Positions 35,008 through 43,797 of a stretch of DNA of 64,000 nt are shown piece after piece (the stretch's first letter is position 1; each line of letters starts with the position of its first letter). The position numbers and the translations under genes were made by a program. This DNA is from Phycisphaera sp. (GTDB taxonomy: Bacteria; Planctomycetota; Phycisphaerae; Phycisphaerales; Zrk34). Below the pieces are notes generated by a model. That model was not told where the DNA came from. It saw only the letters and a list, made by a program, of their open reading frames with translations, and made no database searches. Location of the stretch: assembly GCA_016125285.1 (NCBI GenBank), contig WGMA01000020.1, forward strand, positions 124,001-188,000, given 5' to 3'.

Positions 35008-35610
35008 ATGATCCTGCTCATCGACAACTACGACAGCTTCACCTACAACCTCGTGCAGCGCATCGGGGAACTCGACGCGTCGCTGGACCTGCGTGTCGTG
35101 CGCAACGACAAGATCACCGCCGACGAGGCCGAGGCGATGAAGCCCGAGCGCATCATCATCTCGCCCGGGCCCTGCACGCCCGAAGAGGGCGGCGTCAGCA
35201 ACGACATCATCACACGCTTCGAGGGCAAGGTTCCGATCTTCGGCGTCTGCCTCGGTCACCAGTGCATCGGCTACACGCACGGCATGACCGTCACCCGCAA
35301 CTACCGCCTGATGCACGGCAAGACCTCGCCCATCCACCACGACGGCCGCACCATCTTCGAAGGCCTGTCCAACCCGTTCACCGCCACGCGCTACCACAGC
35401 CTCGTGATCGTCCGCGACACCATCGACGAGTCGAAGTGGGAGGTCAGCGCGTGGACGGAAGAGGGCGAAGTGATGGGCGTTCGTCGCAAGTACGACGGCC
35501 CGCCGGTCGAGGGCGTGCAGTTCCACCCCGAAAGCTTCCTGACGACCGAGGGCCCGCTGCTGCTGGCCAACTTCCTGGGCCTGCCGCGGCCGACCGTCAC
35601 GCCGATATAG
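35008..35610 (+). CDS. trpG: Anthranilate / aminodeoxychorismate synthase glutamine amidotransferase subunit
   Basis: 200 residues, class I amidotransferase. IDNYDSFTYNLVQ at the start, SPGPCTPEE, the nucleophile Cys in PIFGVCLGHQCIGY, and the catalytic His and Glu in GVQFHPESFLTTEGP. It releases ammonia from glutamine for TrpE or PabB; the two functions often share one subunit. Neither partner is in this window, and neighbours are unrelated. The TAG stop (35608-35610) is also the first triplet of repeat family C copy 2. Confidence 0.9.
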   Translation: MILLIDNYDSFTYNLVQRIGELDASLDLRVVRNDKITADEAEAMKPERIIISPGPCTPEEGGVSNDIITRFEGKVPIFGVCLGHQCIGYTHGMTVTRNYRLMHGKTSPIHHDGRTIFEGLSNPFTATRYHSLVIVRDTIDESKWEVSAWTEEGEVMGVRRKYDGPPVEGVQFHPESFLTTEGPLLLANFLGLPRPTVTPI

Positions 35611-35692
35611 CCCCCGGCTTGCCGGGGGACACCGCGGCGAATTCGGTACCACCGTGATATTCGGTCGATGACCCCGGGCGAGCCCAGGGCTA
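35608..35692. repeat. Inverted pair of family C hairpins bounded by two stop codons
   Basis: Left end TAGCCCCCGGCTTGCCGGGG (8-bp stem 35611-35628); right end ACCCCGGGCGAGCCCAGGGC ending in TA. The outermost triplets, TAG on the plus strand at 35608-35610 and TAG on the minus strand at 35692-35690, are the stop codons of the two convergent genes trpG and the M48 protease. Confidence 0.8.
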
Positions 35693-38011
35693 TGTGTTGC
35701 GCTGCTGATCCGCTTTCGCCTCGTCCTCCGCATCTTCCTTCGGCGGGTCGGGCAGCGGTTCGAGTCCGAGGGCGGTCTCGACCTGTTCAGCGGCGTGGGC
35801 GAGGTGCGCCATGCAGCGGAAGTAGAGCGTGACGAGCTGGTCGATCGTGCCTTCGGCCGCGCCGAACACCTCGCCGACGTTTTCCTTGCTGGTCGGCGGC
35901 TTGTGCAGCGCGTAGTCGCCGATGGTCACCACGCCGCGGACGTGACTGAACGGATACTTGTTGTGGCTCAGCGCGAGGCGGAGGTCCTTGACGAGGCAGC
36001 AGATGCGGTCGGAGCGTGCGAGGATGCTCTTGATCAGCGGGCCGTGCTGCTCGTTGCCGCCGAGGTTGTTCAGCAGCAGGCCGAACACCGCGAAGTGCTC
36101 GCGCAGGTCCTGCACGCGTTTCCACACCGGCTGCAGCGCCGCGAGCGTGGCGAGCAGCTGGTTGCTCTCGTCCATCAGCCGCGCGCTGTCGGGCACCTTG
36201 CGTGTGATCGACGGATGGCTGAGCAGCTGCAGCCCGCCGAGCAGGCGTTCGATCCCCGCGTCGCGGAACGCGGTGACGTGCGCGAGGCACTCGTTGCACT
36301 CGCGGTCCTTCTCCTCCTTGAGCCGGTTCGCGTCGACACGCGTGAACTTCTTGCCGCCGGTCGCCTCGGCCTTGAGGCCGAACATCGACGCCTGGAATCG
36401 CATCTCGGCGTCGAACAGCGCCATGGCGAACGTCGCGTCGCGCCGCTTGGCGTCGGCCTCGTCGTAGCGTTTGAGCGTCGCCTTCACGTCGTCGACCGTC
36501 GCCATCATCTGGTCGCGCAGCGCCTTGACCCGCTGCGCGGTGGCGCGCGGGTCTTCGGGCTCGTGCAGCCGCGTGATCGGCAGGAACACCTGCTCGCAGC
36601 CGAGCAGCTGGCCGCGGAAGAATCGGAACAGCGTCTTGTGCGCCTCGTCGATCGCCGCCTGCTCGGCGAGCAGCTCGTCGGTGGGCACCAGGCCCTTCTG
36701 CGCGTCGAAGTCCGGGCCGATCGCGTCGCGGTAGTACCGCAGCGTGACCGCCTTGCACAGCCGGTCGTAGTCGCGGAACAGCACGGTCGACGGCGACTCG
36801 AGGTGAAAGACGCCCGGCGCGTGCTCGCGCTCGGCGCTGGCGATGCGGTCGGGCGTGGCGGGGTGCGTGTCGAACCAGCCGGTCTTCTCCTCGTCGACCA
36901 GCTCGCGCAGCTTCTTCATGACCTTCTCGTCGCTCTCGAGCTTGTCGGCGCTGGCGAGGATCATCTTGATCAGGTCGTCGCCGAGCCGGCCCTCGCGGAA
37001 CGCCTCGCCGAGCCGGTCGTGCGCGGACTTGTTCGCGACGTTCAGCAGCGGGATGCGCCGCGACGTGACGGCGAAGTCGTCGCTTCCGGCCACACGCGCC
37101 TCGTAGCGGTCGGCGTCGTACTCCATGTGACGCAACATCGAGCAGCTGGCGGCGTGCCCGACGTGCATCAGCAGCCAGAGGATCTTCCGCGTGCACCAGA
37201 CGAACAGGCGCGTCGCGTAGAGCACCAGCGCGATGAGGATGTGCGGGGCGTGCTCGGAGATCGCCTCGAGGCCGCGGTCCCAGGCGTCGCGTTCGTAGAC
37301 CACGCGTGCGAACCAGCCGCTGACGCTGCGGATGACGTAGGTGACGCGCATGCCGCCGCCCTGGGCGAAGTGGCCGAACTCGTGCGCGAGCACGCCGGTG
37401 AGCTGGCGGAGGTTCAGCCCGCTGGCCAGCGGCAGGCCTATCGTCAGCACCAGGTCGCTGCCGAACAGGCTCCACACGCCGCGTCGCAGCGACGCCGAGG
37501 CGTTGACCTGCGCGTTGACGTCGATCCGCCGCGGCATCGGCGCGCCGACCGTCCGGCACAGCGCCTCGACGTAGGCGAACAGCCGCGGCTGGTCCTCGCG
37601 TGTGAGCGTCAGCGGCGGGGCGTCCTTCTTGCGCGGGGCGAACAGCGGCTTGATCATGAACAGCACGCCGATGCTCCCGCAGATCACCGCGACGATGTAC
37701 CAGAACCCCACGTCCTTCGGCGCGTAGTGATACAGCGCCCAAGCCGTGCCCGCCGTCAGGCCCACGTACACCAGCGGCAGCAGCACCATGAACAGCGCCA
37801 CGACCGCCAGCGTCAGCCGGTACATCGCCGACACGCGCACCGGCTCGATCGGCGCCACAAACGGCGCGAGCAACTCGGCGTCGGTCACCGCGTCGTACAG
37901 CGGCGCGGGTTGCGACGTCGGCGCGGACAGCGGCGCGACGGGCGCGTGCGACGTCGACAACGGCGGCGGCGACAGCGTCTCGGCGGGCATCCTCTGTGAT
38001 TCGTTCGACAT
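35690..38011 (-). CDS. M48-family membrane metalloprotease
   Basis: 773 residues. A Pro/Ser/Ala-rich N-terminus is followed by two membrane helices (LTLAVVALFMVLLPLVYVGL and FWYIVAVICGSIGVLFMIKP). The peptidase domain has the zinc motif VLAHEFGHFAQGGG and a downstream MEYDADRYEA supplying the third ligand Glu. A further membrane region lies between them (HILIALVLYATRLFVWC). The C-terminal 400 residues are helical and of unknown function. M48 enzymes of the HtpX/Ste24 class degrade membrane proteins. The start at 38011 follows GGGGG by 9 nt; an ATG at 38038 is possible. Confidence 0.82.
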   Translation of the reverse strand: MSNESQRMPAETLSPPPLSTSHAPVAPLSAPTSQPAPLYDAVTDAELLAPFVAPIEPVRVSAMYRLTLAVVALFMVLLPLVYVGLTAGTAWALYHYAPKDVGFWYIVAVICGSIGVLFMIKPLFAPRKKDAPPLTLTREDQPRLFAYVEALCRTVGAPMPRRIDVNAQVNASASLRRGVWSLFGSDLVLTIGLPLASGLNLRQLTGVLAHEFGHFAQGGGMRVTYVIRSVSGWFARVVYERDAWDRGLEAISEHAPHILIALVLYATRLFVWCTRKILWLLMHVGHAASCSMLRHMEYDADRYEARVAGSDDFAVTSRRIPLLNVANKSAHDRLGEAFREGRLGDDLIKMILASADKLESDEKVMKKLRELVDEEKTGWFDTHPATPDRIASAEREHAPGVFHLESPSTVLFRDYDRLCKAVTLRYYRDAIGPDFDAQKGLVPTDELLAEQAAIDEAHKTLFRFFRGQLLGCEQVFLPITRLHEPEDPRATAQRVKALRDQMMATVDDVKATLKRYDEADAKRRDATFAMALFDAEMRFQASMFGLKAEATGGKKFTRVDANRLKEEKDRECNECLAHVTAFRDAGIERLLGGLQLLSHPSITRKVPDSARLMDESNQLLATLAALQPVWKRVQDLREHFAVFGLLLNNLGGNEQHGPLIKSILARSDRICCLVKDLRLALSHNKYPFSHVRGVVTIGDYALHKPPTSKENVGEVFGAAEGTIDQLVTLYFRCMAHLAHAAEQVETALGLEPLPDPPKEDAEDEAKADQQRNT

Positions 38012-38086
38012 GCCAACGTCCCCCGACGGAGCACTCACGGAACGCGGGCATTGTAGCCCAACCGTGCGGCCCGCGGGGCGTCGGCG

Positions 38087-39415
38087 CTACTTCTTTACGC
38101 CGACCTCACCGACGATCTCGAAGCGGCTGCCCATCGCCTTGAGCTGATCGAGCTGCCGCTGGCCGATCGTCAGCGTCAGCGTCGCGTGCGTGGTGTCGTA
38201 GTCGCGACCGGAGATCTTGGCGCGGTTCTCGAGGAAGTTCATCGCCTTGCCGTCGGACAGCGGCACGCGCAGCGTCAGCGTGCGCGACCGGCCGCGCTGG
38301 TGCTCGCGCACGACCTCGACGAGCCGGTCGACGCCGTCGCCCGTCGCCGCGCTGATCGCCAGCGACTTCGGCTCGCGCTGCTGCCACAGCAGCAGCTGCG
38401 CGTTGTCGGGCAGGCGGTCGGCCTTGTTGAGCACCAGCAGCTGCTGCTGATCGTCTGCCCCGATGTCGCCCAGCACGTTGCGGACCGTCCGCAGGTGATC
38501 CTCCGCGTGCGCGTCGGACACGTCGAGCACGGTGATCAGCAGGTCGGAGTGGATCGACTCCTCGAGCGTGGCGCGGAACGACGCGACGAGGTGGTGGGGC
38601 AGGTCGCGGACGAACCCGACGGTGTCGGACAGCATCACCGCGTCGCCGCCGCCGAGGTCCCAGCGTCGCGTCCGCGTGTCGAGCGTCGCGAACAGCTTGT
38701 CGGCGACGTACACGTCCTCGCCGGTGACCTTGTTGAACAGCGTGGACTTGCCGGCGTTGGTGTAGCCGACGAGGCCGACGGTGTAGAAGTCGGTGTTGCG
38801 CGCCTTGACCTCGCGCCGCTTGCGGTCCTGGATGCGGTCGATCTCGCGGCGGAGCTCGGCCTTGCGGCGCTGGACGATGCGGCGGTCGGTCTCGATCTGC
38901 TGCTCGCCGGGGCCGCGCGTGCCGATGCCCGCGCCCGCGCCGGCGCCGATGCGCTCGAGGTGGCTCCACATGGCGCGGAGCCGCGGGTACGTGTACTCGA
39001 GCTGCGCCAGCTCGACCTGCAGCTTCGCCTCGTGCGTGCGCGCCCGGCTGGCGAAGATGTCGAGGATCAGCTCGCTGCGGTCGAGCACCTTGATCTCGAC
39101 GATCTTCTCGATGTTACGGATTTGTGACGGAGACAGGTCGTTGTCGAACACGAGGACCTGTGCGTCGTGGGCCCGCACGAGGTCGGCGATCTCGTCGAGC
39201 TTGCCCGAGCCGATGTACGTGCCGGCGTCGGGCCGCTGCTTGATCTGGTAGATCTCGTCGACCACGATCGCCCCGGCCGCCTCCGCGAGCGATCGCAGCT
39301 CGTCGAACGGATCGGTGGGGGCCTTCGTGCGGTGATCGAGCCCCGGCGCGCTGTGCAGCACGGCCGCGAGCACGGCTTTTTCCTTGCGTACGGATGTCAC
39401 GATCGACTCGGTCAT
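38087..39415 (-). CDS. hflX: GTPase HflX
   Basis: 442 residues. The N-terminal HflX domain contains AGTYIGSGKLDEIADLV and the linker helices TYPRLRAMWSHLERIGAGAG with GIGTRGPGEQQIE. The G domain carries G1 VGYTNAGKSTLFN, G3 LSDTVGFVRDLP, G4 NKAD and the HflX-typical LVASFRATLEES. HflX binds the ribosomal E-site region and splits stalled 70S ribosomes. It is 75 nt downstream of nothing related; the M48 gene begins past its stop on the same strand, so the two may be co-transcribed. Confidence 0.95.
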   Translation of the reverse strand: MTESIVTSVRKEKAVLAAVLHSAPGLDHRTKAPTDPFDELRSLAEAAGAIVVDEIYQIKQRPDAGTYIGSGKLDEIADLVRAHDAQVLVFDNDLSPSQIRNIEKIVEIKVLDRSELILDIFASRARTHEAKLQVELAQLEYTYPRLRAMWSHLERIGAGAGAGIGTRGPGEQQIETDRRIVQRRKAELRREIDRIQDRKRREVKARNTDFYTVGLVGYTNAGKSTLFNKVTGEDVYVADKLFATLDTRTRRWDLGGGDAVMLSDTVGFVRDLPHHLVASFRATLEESIHSDLLITVLDVSDAHAEDHLRTVRNVLGDIGADDQQQLLVLNKADRLPDNAQLLLWQQREPKSLAISAATGDGVDRLVEVVREHQRGRSRTLTLRVPLSDGKAMNFLENRAKISGRDYDTTHATLTLTIGQRQLDQLKAMGSRFEIVGEVGVKK

Positions 39416-39587
39416 GCATGCATCGTAGCAGGTGGCGGGGGTTGGAGGCTTGAGGCGGGGGTCGGGGAGGCGGTCGCGCCGGTTTCTCGCGCCGAGCCCG
39501 AACCGCCGCGGATCGATTTTCGAACTACCCGTGAGCCTCGGTGTTGCCTAAGATGGGGAGGCCCTAACCTACGGGAGTTCGACACAT

Positions 39588-41147
39588 ATGAATCGGATCA
39601 AGTTCGAGATGATGTTGCTGGCCCTGCTGGCTGGCGTTTTCCTTGGCCGCAGCACCGACTCGATCGCACGCGGCGACGCCTACGAGTTCTTCGACACGCT
39701 GGTGGATGTCCGCTCGGAGATCACCCGCTACTACTACGAAGAGCCCGATCAGAAGAAGATGATGGAGGGCGCGATCGAGGGCATGGTCAACACGCTCAAC
39801 GATCCGCACACCACGTACTTCTCGCCCGAGGTGCTCAAGGCGTTCGACAAGCAGACCCGCGGCAGCTTCAGCGGCATCGGCGCGGAGATCAGCTCGGAGA
39901 ACGGGCTGCTGACGATCGTCAGCCCGCTCGAGGACAGCCCCGCGTTCAAGGCCGGCATCCAGGCCGGCGACGTCATCATGCTCATCAACGGCGAGGCGAC
40001 CGACGGGCTGACCACGCAGCAGGCGGTCGAGAAGATCACCGGCCCCGAGGGCACCGACGTCGTGCTCAAGATCCGCCACGTCGACGGGATGGAGAAAGAG
40101 ATCACCATCACCCGCAAGCGCATCCAGATCCAGACCGTCAAGGGATTCACACGCGACGGCGAGCACCACTGGGACTTCATGCTGGATAAGGAAGCGAAGA
40201 TCGGCTACGTGCGGATCACGCAGTTCTCGGACCCGACGGCCGACGCGCTCAAGGAAGCGCTCGACAAGCTCAAGGCCGACGGCGCCAAGGGCCTGATCAT
40301 CGACCTGCGATTCAACCCCGGCGGTCTGCTGGAGCAGGCGATCCGCATCAGCGACATGTTCCTCAAGTCGGGGCGTATCGTCTCGACGAAGGGCCGCACG
40401 AGCCCCGAGCGCGTCTGGGACGCCCAGGCCGAGACCGAGGCGGACTTCCCGCTGATCGTGATGGTCAACGAGTTCAGCGCGTCGGCCAGCGAGATCGTGT
40501 CGGGCGCGTTGAAGGACAACGGCCGGGCGACGATCCTCGGCACGCGCAGCTACGGCAAGGGGTCGGTGCAGCAGGTCATGGGCCTCCGCAGCGGCGCCGG
40601 CGCGATCAAGCTGACCACGGCGCACTACTACCTGCCGTCCGGCCGCAACATCCACAAGCTGCCCGGCGCCGACGTGTGGGGCGTCGACCCCAACGACGGG
40701 TTCTACGTGCCGATGAACCTGGACCAGATCCGCAAGATGAACGAGATGCGCCGCGACAGCGACGTGATCCGCGGCGACGACGGCAAGGGCGGCGACCTGC
40801 CCGAACGCATCACCCCCGAGTGGCTCAAGGACAAGCAGGCCGACCTCCAGCTGTCCGCGGCCCTCGAATCGATGCTCGCGAAGGTCAGCACCGGCGATTT
40901 CAAGAAGGTCGGCGCCTCCAACGCCACGCTCATGGCCTACGTCACCGAGCGTGACATGCTCGAGCAGCAGCGCAAGCGCGGCCTGGAAGCGATGGCGAAG
41001 ATCAACGAGAAGATCAAGGAACTCGACGACAAGGTCGCCCACATCAAGGCCGGTGAGAAGATCGTCGTGTCGCCCGACGTCGTGGCCCCCGCGCCGGACC
41101 TCAAGGTCGACAAGCCGGCGAAGGACCCGGCCCCGGCGAACAACTGA
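39588..41147 (+). CDS. Carboxy-terminal processing protease (S41, PDZ)
   Basis: 519 residues with an N-terminal signal anchor (MMLLALLAGVFLG). A PDZ domain (about 95-175: GIGAEISSENGLLTIVSPLE, AGDVIMLING) precedes the S41 core with LRFNPGGLLEQAI, the nucleophile motif EFSASASEIVSGAL (Ser within 297-301) and Lys324 in RSYGKGSVQQ. The C-terminal tail is long, charged and helical. It degrades or processes periplasmic proteins. A clear terminator follows at 41177-41207. Confidence 0.92.
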   Translation: MNRIKFEMMLLALLAGVFLGRSTDSIARGDAYEFFDTLVDVRSEITRYYYEEPDQKKMMEGAIEGMVNTLNDPHTTYFSPEVLKAFDKQTRGSFSGIGAEISSENGLLTIVSPLEDSPAFKAGIQAGDVIMLINGEATDGLTTQQAVEKITGPEGTDVVLKIRHVDGMEKEITITRKRIQIQTVKGFTRDGEHHWDFMLDKEAKIGYVRITQFSDPTADALKEALDKLKADGAKGLIIDLRFNPGGLLEQAIRISDMFLKSGRIVSTKGRTSPERVWDAQAETEADFPLIVMVNEFSASASEIVSGALKDNGRATILGTRSYGKGSVQQVMGLRSGAGAIKLTTAHYYLPSGRNIHKLPGADVWGVDPNDGFYVPMNLDQIRKMNEMRRDSDVIRGDDGKGGDLPERITPEWLKDKQADLQLSAALESMLAKVSTGDFKKVGASNATLMAYVTERDMLEQQRKRGLEAMAKINEKIKELDDKVAHIKAGEKIVVSPDVVAPAPDLKVDKPAKDPAPANN

Positions 41148-41176
41148 TCGCCCGCCGCGTTTCACACAGAGCAAAG

Positions 41177-41207
41177 AGCCCCGGTCGAGTCGGCCGGGGC
41201 TTTTTTT
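41177..41207 (+). terminator. Rho-independent terminator of the S41 protease gene
   Basis: 8-bp stem AGCCCCGG / CCGGGGCT with a 9-base loop, followed by seven T (41201-41207). It starts 30 bases past the stop codon. Confidence 0.92.
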
Positions 41208-41354
41208 GTGCCCGCCCGAGGCGGACGCTTCGCCAGCGGATCTTGCGGCGTCGGCTGCGGCGGGTCGCGTTGCCCGCCCCCAGCCGCGCCGCTACACTGT
41301 TCGGCTACCGATTGCACGGACCGAACGCCCCTTAACAGCAGGCCCGCACACGCC

Positions 41355-42197
41355 ATGGACAGCCAGGAACGCCACGAAATCAAGCAGAACGATCTGGAGT
41401 ACTTCATCACCCACTTCGGGGAGTACTGGCAGAAGTACGGCATGACCACCATGATCGTGATCCTCGCGTTCCTCGTGGGCGTGCTGGGCATGCGGTGGTG
41501 GAACTCGCACGCGATCACGGCCAAGGAGGCGGCCTACGCGGAGCTGGCCGAGACGGACTCGCCGCAGATCATTCAGGACGTGGCGGCGCGTCACGACGGC
41601 GTGGATCACTTCAGCGGCTACGCGCTGCTCAAGGCCGCGGACAACAGCTACCGCTCGGCGTTGGGGCTGATGCCGAACCAGTCGCCCGCGGGCGCCGCCG
41701 CGCCGGCCGCCAATGACGAGGAGCGTGACCGCAAGCTCAAGGACGCCGCGACGCTGTACGAGCGCGTGATCAATCTCGATCAGTCGAAGCTGCAGGTGCT
41801 CAACGCCCGTTTCGGGCTGGCGGCGACGTACGAGTCGCTGCGTGAGTTTGGCAAGGCCGCCGAGCAGTACGGCAAGATCCAGGCCGACGCCGGCGACAGC
41901 TGGCCGAGCCTCGCGGAGAAGGCCGGGAAGCTCGCGGCGAACCTCGACACGGTCGCCGAGCCGGTGACGTTCCCGGCGCCGGCGCCGCCGAAGCTGGGCG
42001 GCGATCTGCCCGCCGGTCACCCGCCGCTGGGCCCGCTCGGTCCGCTCGCGCCGCAGGGCCCGCCGACACCCACGCGGCCCACGCCGCTGCTGCCGCAGCT
42101 CGACCCGGCCAACCTGCCGAACACCGGCGCGAGCAAGCCGCTGCTGCCGGACACGGACAAGCCGGCGGACGATGCGCCGAAGTCTGACGGCAAGTGA
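41355..42197 (+). CDS. YfgM-like membrane-anchored TPR protein
   Basis: 280 residues. A short cytoplasmic N-terminus, one membrane helix (MTTMIVILAFLVGVLGMRWW, about 35-54), then a periplasmic TPR-like region (LYERVINLDQ, LAATYESLREFGKAAEQYGK) and a Pro-rich C-terminal tail. The layout matches the YfgM / TPR_21 family, ancillary to the Sec translocon or to BamB in other bacteria. The start at 41355 gives a typical N-terminus (MDSQERHEIKQNDLEYF). It lies upstream of rluD, with repeat E5 between. Confidence 0.65.
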   Translation: MDSQERHEIKQNDLEYFITHFGEYWQKYGMTTMIVILAFLVGVLGMRWWNSHAITAKEAAYAELAETDSPQIIQDVAARHDGVDHFSGYALLKAADNSYRSALGLMPNQSPAGAAAPAANDEERDRKLKDAATLYERVINLDQSKLQVLNARFGLAATYESLREFGKAAEQYGKIQADAGDSWPSLAEKAGKLAANLDTVAEPVTFPAPAPPKLGGDLPAGHPPLGPLGPLAPQGPPTPTRPTPLLPQLDPANLPNTGASKPLLPDTDKPADDAPKSDGK

Positions 42198-42223
42198 TCG
42201 GCACGGTGAGACGCGTCAGCGGA

Positions 42224-42328
42224 TTTGTCATTGATCATTTGTCATTGATCATTTTTCATTTGTCGCTTCCTGCGACGCCGGTTGTGCCTTACTTAAATGA
42301 CCAATGACCAATGACCAATGATAAATTC
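42224..42328. repeat. Heptamer inverted repeat, family E copy 5
   Basis: Left arm (42224-42263) of GTCATTGATCATTT units, right arm (42295-42328) of AATGACC units (ACCAATGACCAATGACCAAT). Arms are inverse with some divergence, loop about 31 bases. It uses the same TTGGTCA core unit as copy 2. It separates the TPR gene from rluD. Confidence 0.88.
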
Positions 42329-42362
42329 CCCTTGACGCCGTTTCTCACACCACCGCACCCCC

Positions 42363-43553
42363 ATGGCTGATCGCTCCGACAACTTCCGACCGCTGCCGAT
42401 TGACGAAGGCGACGCCGTCGTTGAGTCCGACGGTGCGCAGCATCAGCGGTTCATCCTCAAGCGTGACGTGCACCGCCGCCTCGATCTGTACCTGCAGTCG
42501 CACCTCGAGGGCCTGAGCCGGTCGCGCCTCCAGAAGCTGATCAACGAGGGCGCGGTGACGGTGAACGGCAAGACGCCCAAGTCGTCGACGATCCTGCGCG
42601 ACGGCGACGTGGTTGACGTGCTCGTGCCGCCGCCGTCGCTCAAGCAGATCCCCGCCGAGGACATCCCCATCGAGATCCTCTACGAGGATGAGCACATCAT
42701 CGTCGTCAACAAGCAGGCGGACCTCGTCGTGCACCCCGCACGGTCGAACCTGCACGGCACGCTGGTCAACGCGCTGGCGTGGCACTTCAAGGACGTCGCG
42801 GCCAACGGGCTCGAGGCGCTGTCGAGCATCGGCGTCGACGAGTTCCGCCCCGGCATCATCCACCGCCTCGACAAGGACACCACCGGCGCGATGGTCGTCG
42901 CGAAGACCGACGACGCGCACGGGAAGATCGGCCGGCAGTTCGAGCTGCGGACCGTGCAGAAGTACTACATCGCGATCGTGCACGGCGAGATGAAGCCGCC
43001 GGGCGACGTGATCGATCAGCCGATCGGCAAGCACCAGACAGTCACCGAGGCGTACGCCGTGCGCCACGACCGCCACGGCCGCCCGTCCGTGACGATCTAC
43101 CGCGTGCGCGAGGTGTACGACGGGTTCAGCATGGTTGAGCTCGAACTGAAGACCGGCCGGACGCACCAGATCCGCGTGCACCTCGGCTTCCTCGGCCACC
43201 CGATCGTCAGCGATATCATCTACGGCGGCGAGCCGATCGGCGAACCGGAAATCGCCGAGCCGCCGCACGCCGCGGGGTCGACGCCGTTCGTGACGTTCGC
43301 CCGCAAGAAGGACGACGGCGTGAAGATCTGGGACGCGATGGGCAAGCGCGACGACCTGATCCTCCGCCGCCCCGCGCTGCACGCCGCGGTGCTGCAGTTC
43401 GACCACCCCGCGACCGGCCAGCGCATGACCTTCACCGCGCCGCTGCACAACGACATGGCCGCACTCATCCACCGCCTCCGCGCCGACCGCCCGAAGTCCG
43501 GCCCGCTGACCGCCGACGGCGCGGTGGTGGATCTCGACAAGCTGGTAACGTGA
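42363..43553 (+). CDS. rluD: 23S rRNA pseudouridine synthase, RluA/RluD family
   Basis: 396 residues. An S4 RNA-binding domain (DRRLDLYLQSHLEG-like region; SRSRLQKLINEGAVTVNGK, about 35-95) is followed by the synthase domain with catalytic Asp in PGIIHRLDKDTTGAMVVAK, plus LKTGRTHQIRVHLGFLGHPI. RluD-type enzymes modify helix 69 of 23S rRNA. The protein is about 60-70 residues longer than typical RluD: an insert near SDIIYGGEPIGEPEIAEPPH and a C-terminal extension. The following gene starts 28 nt downstream with its own TATAAT. Confidence 0.9.
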   Translation: MADRSDNFRPLPIDEGDAVVESDGAQHQRFILKRDVHRRLDLYLQSHLEGLSRSRLQKLINEGAVTVNGKTPKSSTILRDGDVVDVLVPPPSLKQIPAEDIPIEILYEDEHIIVVNKQADLVVHPARSNLHGTLVNALAWHFKDVAANGLEALSSIGVDEFRPGIIHRLDKDTTGAMVVAKTDDAHGKIGRQFELRTVQKYYIAIVHGEMKPPGDVIDQPIGKHQTVTEAYAVRHDRHGRPSVTIYRVREVYDGFSMVELELKTGRTHQIRVHLGFLGHPIVSDIIYGGEPIGEPEIAEPPHAAGSTPFVTFARKKDDGVKIWDAMGKRDDLILRRPALHAAVLQFDHPATGQRMTFTAPLHNDMAALIHRLRADRPKSGPLTADGAVVDLDKLVT

Positions 43554-43569
43554 CGAGCCGGTTCCCGCG

Positions 43570-43575
43570 TATAAT
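43570..43575 (+). promoter_or_regulatory. -10 element immediately before the toxin-antitoxin-like pair
   Basis: A perfect TATAAT ends 6 nt before the ATG at 43582. A start of transcription at the usual distance would fall on the A of the ATG, giving a leaderless mRNA. I see no good -35 at 16-18 bases. Confidence 0.55.
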
Positions 43576-43581
43576 TCAACG

Positions 43582-43797
43582 ATGGCGGTCAAGCACCAAG
43601 ACATTGAGCTGTTGGACGCCGAAATGGTGGCGGTCCTTCGCCAGCGCAGCGGGTACGAGCGGGTCCAGTCGACGTTCGACATGATGGAATTTGGCCGGGA
43701 CATGGTGCTTGAGGCCGTGCGGCAACAACACCCCCAGTGGCCCGACGATCAGGTCCGGCGTGAAGCGATGCGGAGACTGTTCGGTGACGCCATCTGA
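43582..43797 (+). CDS. Small protein, possible Rv0078B-type antitoxin
   Basis: 71 residues, all helical in appearance, charged. The pattern ERVQSTFDMMEFGRDMVLEA followed by VRQQHPQWPDDQVRREAMRR recalls short proteins annotated as Rv0078B-related antitoxins, which in many genomes precede a nucleotidyltransferase gene. That match is from memory of the family and is not verified. It overlaps the next gene by 14 nt, so translation is coupled. It has its own TATAAT just upstream. It could bind and neutralise the downstream protein. Confidence 0.6.
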   Translation: MAVKHQDIELLDAEMVAVLRQRSGYERVQSTFDMMEFGRDMVLEAVRQQHPQWPDDQVRREAMRRLFGDAI

